Assembly (NCBI GenBank): GCA_028554795.2
Contig: CM068827.1
Span: 136,740,371-136,804,370 of the forward strand
DNA: 64,000 nt
Origin: Sinohyriopsis cumingii
Lineage: Eukaryota > Mollusca > Bivalvia > Unionida > Unionidae
Direction of reading: 5' to 3'
The notes under the pieces were generated by a model. That model had not been told where the DNA came from. It saw only the letters and a list, made by a program, of their open reading frames with translations, and did no database searches. Position numbers and translations under genes: made by a program. Every line of letters begins with the position of its first letter. The first letter of the stretch is position 1. Below, one piece after another: positions 58,226 through 64,000 of the stretch.

Positions 58226-59194
58226 CATTACACAATCATAGGGAACTTGCAAAGATATATTTCTAAGTTGCACGATGCTCGGAAGATACTTAGGTTTTAT
58301 TGGCTGGTGCAAAGCCTACATTAACAAACCAATATCGTAACTTGAAAACTCTGATTATGCCGCTTAGTTATTAGTGTATCAGATTACGTAGCAGAGATCA
58401 AAAACAAATTGGCGGTGCATTATGAAGAAAGGTACAGACATTTATTTAGTTCACTAAGATAGAGGATGCTGGTTCTATGCGGTCTCAAGAGCACAGGAAG
58501 TGTGACGCATTTGTCATAGATCAAGTCTTAATGCAGAACTACCAAAGAATTGTCGAATGAAAAACGGGTTTCATTGAATAAATTCCATTCGCATGATCAG
58601 TCACTGATCAAACGTCCAGAGGACAAATAAAAATAATGAAAATAGAGCATCATCTACGTCACCCTCAGACTCTGTCAAAGGAACATCAGTACTTGTGTCC
58701 TCAATAATAACAAGCGTGTTTATATACGTCCCAGTCAGACTAGCAGAGCGTATTGTCAATACAAGTGGTGTCAATAGTGATAACCGTCTTCTTCTACGTC
58801 AGACTCAATGAAAGTAGTGTCAGTACTAGTGGTGTCAGTAATGATAAGAGTCTTCATCTACGTCCCAGTCAAACTCATTCAAAGTTTTGCCAGTAGTAGC
58901 TGTGTCGATAATGTCTATTTGTATTCACATTGATTAAATTAATATAAGACACACTTATGATTTAAACATGAAATATTGTTTTTATGAAGAAAGAAGAGCA
59001 CTATGAAAACGTTAGCTTCTTCTAACTACTGAACGCTCAGGCATTCGCGTACTGGCGTATGGAAATTAATGTGCAATAGAAACTAAGCGATATGACGAAC
59101 CAACAAAAGGTAATTAAAACATTTATATTTACAGCTGATCTAAGTTTTAATTCTGCTTTAATTAACATTACTACTGACCATACTCATCATCATC
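58226..59194. other. Spacer, nothing recognised
   Basis: Loose repeats of GTGTCAATA/GTGTCAGTA and TCTTCATCTACGTCCCAGTC occur at about 58650-58900. No gene is supported. Confidence 0.35.
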
Positions 59195-59234
59195 ATAATC
59201 TCTCTCTTCTTCTCTCTCTCTCTCTCTATGTATG

Positions 59235-59268
<34 letters not shown>

Positions 59269-59334
59269 TGTATGTATGTATGTATGTATGTATGTATGTA
59301 TGTATGTATGTATGTATGTATGTATGAATGTATG
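59195..59334. repeat. (TC)n then (TATG)n microsatellite
   Basis: A CT-rich run to about 59226 is followed by about 105 bases of TATG tetranucleotide. Confidence 0.95.
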
Positions 59335-59794
59335 TAATTTACTTTTTAAACGAGAGTTTTCACATAGTGCATATTTATGTACAAGTTAGGACACCTAGGG
59401 ACACAATCATTCAGCAAATGCTAACTGGACGTATGCAAATAAGCTTATTGCAATCCGTTGGTGATCTACTGTTTCGAACATGTTTTGATATACAAGTGGT
59501 GGCGTTGAATGGACCACTAGAAATGGTGAAATACGAGCGGTTGCGTTGAATTGACAACTAGAAATGTTGAAATACAAGTGGTGGCGTTGAATGGACAACC
59601 AGAAATGTTGATGCTCTGAAAGCTTACAAACGTCATTACAAGTATAAAACAGGTACAACAAAATGTTTCAAACAATTACAAGCTGATGTAATTAAATCAG
59701 CAAATACAGTTTATAAAAACACAATGTGGATTTATTTATTTTTGAGACAAGGGACACGCCTGTGAGAAGATGGAATAACGAGAATGAATCAAAA

Positions 59795-60335
59795 TATCAG
59801 GTCGTATGTGATATGTATTGTACGTACATATGTGTTATGTATTGTAGGTAAGTATGTGATATGTATTGTAGGTACTTATGTGTTATTATTGTAGGTACGT
59901 ATGTGAAATGTACTGCAGGTATGTATGTGATATGTATTGTAGGTAAATATGTGATATGTACTGCAGGTATGTATCTGATATGTATTGTAGGTACTTATGT
60001 GTTATTATTGTAGGTACGTATGTGAAATGTACTGCAGGTACGTATGTGATATGTATTGTAGGTAAATATGTGATATGTACTGCAGGTATGTATCTGATAT
60101 GTATTGTAGGTACGTATATGACATGTATTGTAGGGACGTATGTGATATGTACCACAGGTATGTATTTGATATGTACTACAGGTACGTATGTAATATGTAC
60201 TGCAGGTACGTATGTGATATGTACTGCAGGTACGTATGTGATATGGATTGTAAGTAAGTATGTGATATGTACTGCAGGTATGTATGTGATACATATTGTG
60301 GGTACGTATGTGATATTTACTGCAGGTACGTTCAA
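59795..60335. repeat. 24-bp minisatellite, about 22 copies
   Basis: The unit GGTACGTATGTGATATGTAC followed by TGCA or TGTA repeats with substitutions at a few fixed sites. Frames on both strands stay open because 24 is divisible by three. It is not a gene. Confidence 0.92.
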
Positions 60336-61600
60336 AATCAAAAGTCTATAACAGAGCATGTTTCCTCTGTCCATAATGTCGGGCAAACAAAACTAAGGCT
60401 CACATAAAAACATCACGATGACATTTCAGCAGTATAGCTCAGATTCAAAGGTTGGATTCAATCATGTTTTGTTTATTGAGTTGGTATAATTTTGTTTTCC
60501 GAGTGATATTACAGCCAAGGCGTTCTTAATTGTAAAAACTTTAAAAAAGTTAGAAAAGAGCTTCATACTAGTACTGAACTCTGCTATAAATACCGACGTT
60601 GTTATTACATTTCAAGAAACCGATACACAGTCTATAACAATTCGTCCAAAGACAGACGACGCAATAATACAGCGTGAGTAAGAGTCATTTAAACAGGACG
60701 GAGAAAATGGCGACAGTCTTGTAATGGCAGCTGAATATTAAAGATATAATTCATAAAACAAATCAATAAGCGCTTATAATCATCATGACGGTTGCAGGGA
60801 CTAGTTAGATATACTTTTCAAAGAATGATATTAAATTTTTTCTCTTTGACGCCATGCCTACACCTTGCATCCGAAGGCAATCAACAAACCAATGAATATT
60901 AGAAAAAGCAAAATGACACGATGGGTCAAGGATGAAACAACCTGTCAGACTGTTTTCAAAAGCAGCCCTTCTACCCAACCAGTGATAAAAGACTGTGCTG
61001 CTACTGTATTGCTTGGATACATCGCACACTTATTTTGGAAATATTATTTCTGCCTTGCGTGACCTTGTCAACGAATGACTTTGCTTCCGTTCGCACCATC
61101 ATTCCCACCATCACTTGTTTCACCGCCTCCTGTTTAAATCTTACTCTTTTTGCTTTTCATTGGCAATGCAAGATTTTGTGCAATCATACGAATAACTTTA
61201 ATAATTGTGGTAATTGTCTAAAGTGTCAAACGTTCCTTTTTTAATGGTCGTTTCAACCTTCCAACAAATGGTGACTTTCTCGAACATTTTGAATGTATGT
61301 TTTCAACTATTGGTAAAAATCAGAATATCTGTACAATTTCACGATCATCATTTTCTAAAAGTTGTTTAAATCTAATTTATTTTTGTTTCATCTGTTTCAG
61401 TGCTATTTCCTTTCGTCATGTCTTCTATTTATTATACTATTAACGTGACTTGTCAACTGTTACGTCATTCATGTAACCTCCTGATTCAGTCAGTTCTTGC
61501 GGGGTAAATAATCTTATCCTGATTTTAGTTTTTATACCTGAACATCTAGCTTACAATCTAACTTAATGCAAGTAATATTTACATTTTTCATTTCACTATA
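60336..61600. other. Spacer, nothing recognised
   Basis: No recognisable gene or repeat is supported here. Confidence 0.35.
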
Positions 61601-61823
<223 letters not shown>

Positions 61824-62264
61824 ATTTATATATCTTATGTCATTGACATTTCCTCAGAAACTGTTACTACCTCACTTATTTTTTTATTTTTTATTTTTTT
61901 TATTTTTTTTAACTTCTCAAAATCTATATTGTGAAAACAACTACCGAAAATCTGTGAATGTTGCAGCAATTTGAAGAAAACCAGATTCACTACGCAGAGG
62001 TCTTTTTTTTTTTTTTTTTTTTTTATTAACCCCGTAATAGGTTGACCAATGGGTCGGGGAACCATCCCAGGGTCACCTTACAATCAAACATTTCTGGTTA
62101 TCAGATAATCTAGGGATAATAAATATAATCTACAGAGAAAGTAAAAAAGAAAACACACACACACACACACGCATATACACATGCATATGGCACACAATCT
62201 AGGTGACATGGCCTGTGTGATATTACAATATTTTGTTCCTGTTTACCATCAAGTCAGAGACAAG

Positions 62265-62951
62265 TTAAATGTTCATTGTTGAGGTCCATTTTTGAAGAAA
62301 TTGGTCCTCTTTTTTATTTACCTTAGCAGTGTATTTTTCAATGTTCTTATGCATTGCAACTATTTGCTTAAAAGCAAAAATAGAAGGATTTTTCATACTG
62401 AATCTGCAAGTATAAATATAATATTTTGCCAAAATAAGCAGAAAATTACCCAAACTGTCCAGTTGTTCACTTCCTAAAAATGTTTCTTTTTTGGACAGAT
62501 GTACAATATTTGGGCAAAAAGGTGCAAAAACTTCAACAAAACGGTACCAAAACTGTGAAGTAATACTGCAGTCATAAAAGAGATGCTCAATACTTTCAGT
62601 TTCACTCTTACAGAAAGTACATTTGTTGTCATCTAATATGTTAATTCTTTTAAGAAAATCATTAGTAGCGATTATTCTATGGATTAATTTAAAGTTAAAA
62701 GAGATCAACTTGGTATCCTTGGTACAGCATTTTGCCCGGCTATATATATCAGACCACTCCTCACTACTTATATTTTTATTAAATACTTGCATCCAAGTTT
62801 CTTGCTTCGCAGTGTGTTGCCTTTTAGTTTCCTGTAAAAGATCTTTGTAAACAAACTTGAGTGAATCTTGTTTTCGCAAGTTCGTTATTTTATCCTCCTG
62901 CTTATCAAAATTATTATGTACTAGGTGTTTTTTTTTATGGCATCTTTCCAT
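62265..62951 (-). pseudogene. LINE ORF2 C-terminus with zf-RVT domain
   Basis: The fragment holds the LINE zf-RVT signature CTFCKSETESIEHLFYDC followed by SQFWYRFVEVF, preceded by KLISFNFKLIHRIIATNDFL. This region lies downstream of the reverse transcriptase in L1 and Tx1 elements. The ORF ends in the natural stop before the 3' UTR. It is in a different frame from the upstream fragment at 62986-63723, so a frame change and stop lie between 62952 and 62985. Confidence 0.75.
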
Positions 62952-62985
62952 GATTTAGGAATTCTGGATATTAAGGAAAAGTATT

Positions 62986-63723
62986 TCAAGAAATCATCGC
63001 TTCCAGTTTTTGTTTTATTATCTCAAAAGGTATTAAATTACAGTGATCATCTACTAGATCGTTCAGAATTTCAAAACCAGCTTCTGTCCAGGATTTGTAT
63101 TGATAAATCATTTTAGGGGGGACAAAATTTAAAATACTCATGGATAGATACTCGTTAGGACTTTGCGGTTCTTCTTTCCATTTAGATACTGCCAAAATTA
63201 CATCTCTCGAAAAATTGTTTTTAATGAACTTACTAAATTCTTCTAATTTCCTTCTCCCTAAATTCCAAATATCCTTTCTATTTCTGAGTATAGTTGTATT
63301 GACTAAGTTCTGCCACGTTCCATCCTCCTTTTCCAGCAATCTTTTAACCCATCTTATCTTAATATACCTAATGAATGAAAATATGTGTATCATATTTAGT
63401 CCTCCCTCGTTTTCTGGGGAAACTAGTATATCACGTTTTATTCTCTCTACTTTTCCACCCCATACAAATTTAAATAACGTGCGATTTAGTTCTGCTTCAA
63501 CTTTTGCTGATGGGTTAGGAAGTGCTGAAAAAAGATGTATGAATATGGGCAGAACAAGAGTCTTTACAACAATTACTTTACCAACTATTGACAGATGTCT
63601 TTGACTCCAGCTTGCCAGTATTCGTTTTGCCTTTGTAAGTTTCTTCATATAATTAATTTCTACTACCTGACTTATGTTGAACAATGCGTTCAAACGGCAA
63701 TATTCTGCCTGTAATTGTACCAT
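62986..63723 (-). pseudogene. LINE ORF2, end of reverse transcriptase
   Basis: The motif LASWSQRHLSIVGKVIVVKT followed by LVLPIFIHLFSALPNP, and then FVWGGKVERIKRDIL with EGGLNMIHIFSFIRYIK, is typical of the thumb and post-RT region of L1/Tx1-type LINEs. The catalytic palm is not in this fragment and would lie upstream, beyond a further break near 63724 or the window edge. The methionine at the start is internal. Confidence 0.78.
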
Positions 63724-64000
63724 CTGGTTGTGTCCATGTATTTCGTTTCATGTCCAGCCTAATGACCTGGAATATCTTATATCTATAAATCTGGGAGCTA
63801 ACAATATTTAGGACTACCCCTTTTAATACATTTAATAATGTTTTATGACTTCTTCCGTGTCTTCGTGCTCTAACAGTTTTGAAATGAGGTCAAATTAATA
63901 TATGTTTCATAAAAGCGTGGTTAAAATATTTAGTTGAACATTTTCTCTGTAAAATTATGCATAAAGTCTTCTGCAAAGATCGATGCCTTTGTAGACTCTC

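Larger units (their letters stand above)
62003..64000 (-). mobile_element. L1/Tx1-like LINE, 3' part, cut by the window edge
   Basis: On the minus strand the reverse transcriptase C-terminal region is followed by a zinc-knuckle region, a short 3' UTR (about 62025-62264) and a poly-A tail (the T22 run at 62003-62024). Sequence upstream of 63723 still reads in pieces like ORF2, so the element continues past the right edge. It is broken by at least one frame change and is not functional. Confidence 0.75.

Noticed and set aside
59886..60386. 166-residue repeat protein on the minus strand and a 131-residue frame on the plus strand
   Set aside because: Both are readings of the 24-bp minisatellite; the period is divisible by three, and there is no non-repeat domain.

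Overview
The window is animal genomic DNA carrying one large, apparently intact DNA-virus-like transposon. The background is AT-rich and holds very long (TA)n(TG)n microsatellites, many 24-65 bp minisatellites, two non-LTR retrotransposon remnants, tRNA-derived SINE-like pieces, a short inverted-repeat element and foldback elements. I recognise no host gene. The repeat style recalls a mollusc, perhaps a cephalopod, but this is an impression and not a proof.

The main object lies at 18580-33930 (15,351 bp). It has terminal inverted repeats of about 190 bp whose outer 178 bp look identical, AG...CT ends, and a 7-bp direct repeat GGCTGCG directly outside each end. Inside are 15-16 closely packed, intron-free genes. 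They form a Polinton/Maverick-like or Polinton-like-virus gene set: double jelly-roll major capsid protein, penton-like protein, adenain-like protease, A32/HerA-type packaging ATPase, retroviral-type integrase, and a family B DNA polymerase fused to an SF1 helicase. Extra genes encode a coiled-coil fibre, two small basic virion-like proteins, a membrane protein, a zinc ribbon plus parvovirus-like phospholipase A2, an HNH endonuclease and a cysteine-rich protein.

Layout of the element: the left half (18858-26900) is one rightward morphogenesis block. A repeat-rich AT-rich gap (26901-27361) separates it from the right half. The right half has three leftward small genes, the rightward polymerase-helicase, the leftward integrase and zinc ribbon/PLA2, and the rightward ATPase next to the right terminal repeat. 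The genes suggest a cycle of protein-primed replication, capsid assembly with protease maturation, ATP-driven packaging, membrane penetration by PLA2 or amphipathic peptides, and integration.

Older relatives of the first gene of this element survive as decayed pieces at about 16.8-17.5 kb and 40.45-41.2 kb, so the locus holds traces of more than one colonisation.

The left flank (1-18 kb) has a foldback element at 1-172, a decayed LINE at 2550-4140, several minisatellites and a 1.4-kb inverted-repeat element at 13693-15125. The right flank (34-64 kb) has an (ACT)n tract, a 40-bp satellite with a 120-bp higher-order repeat, a 432-bp MITE cleanly inserted in a minisatellite, more microsatellites, and an L1/Tx1-like LINE 3' end running off the right edge. 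All calls come from reading the sequence; no database search was run.
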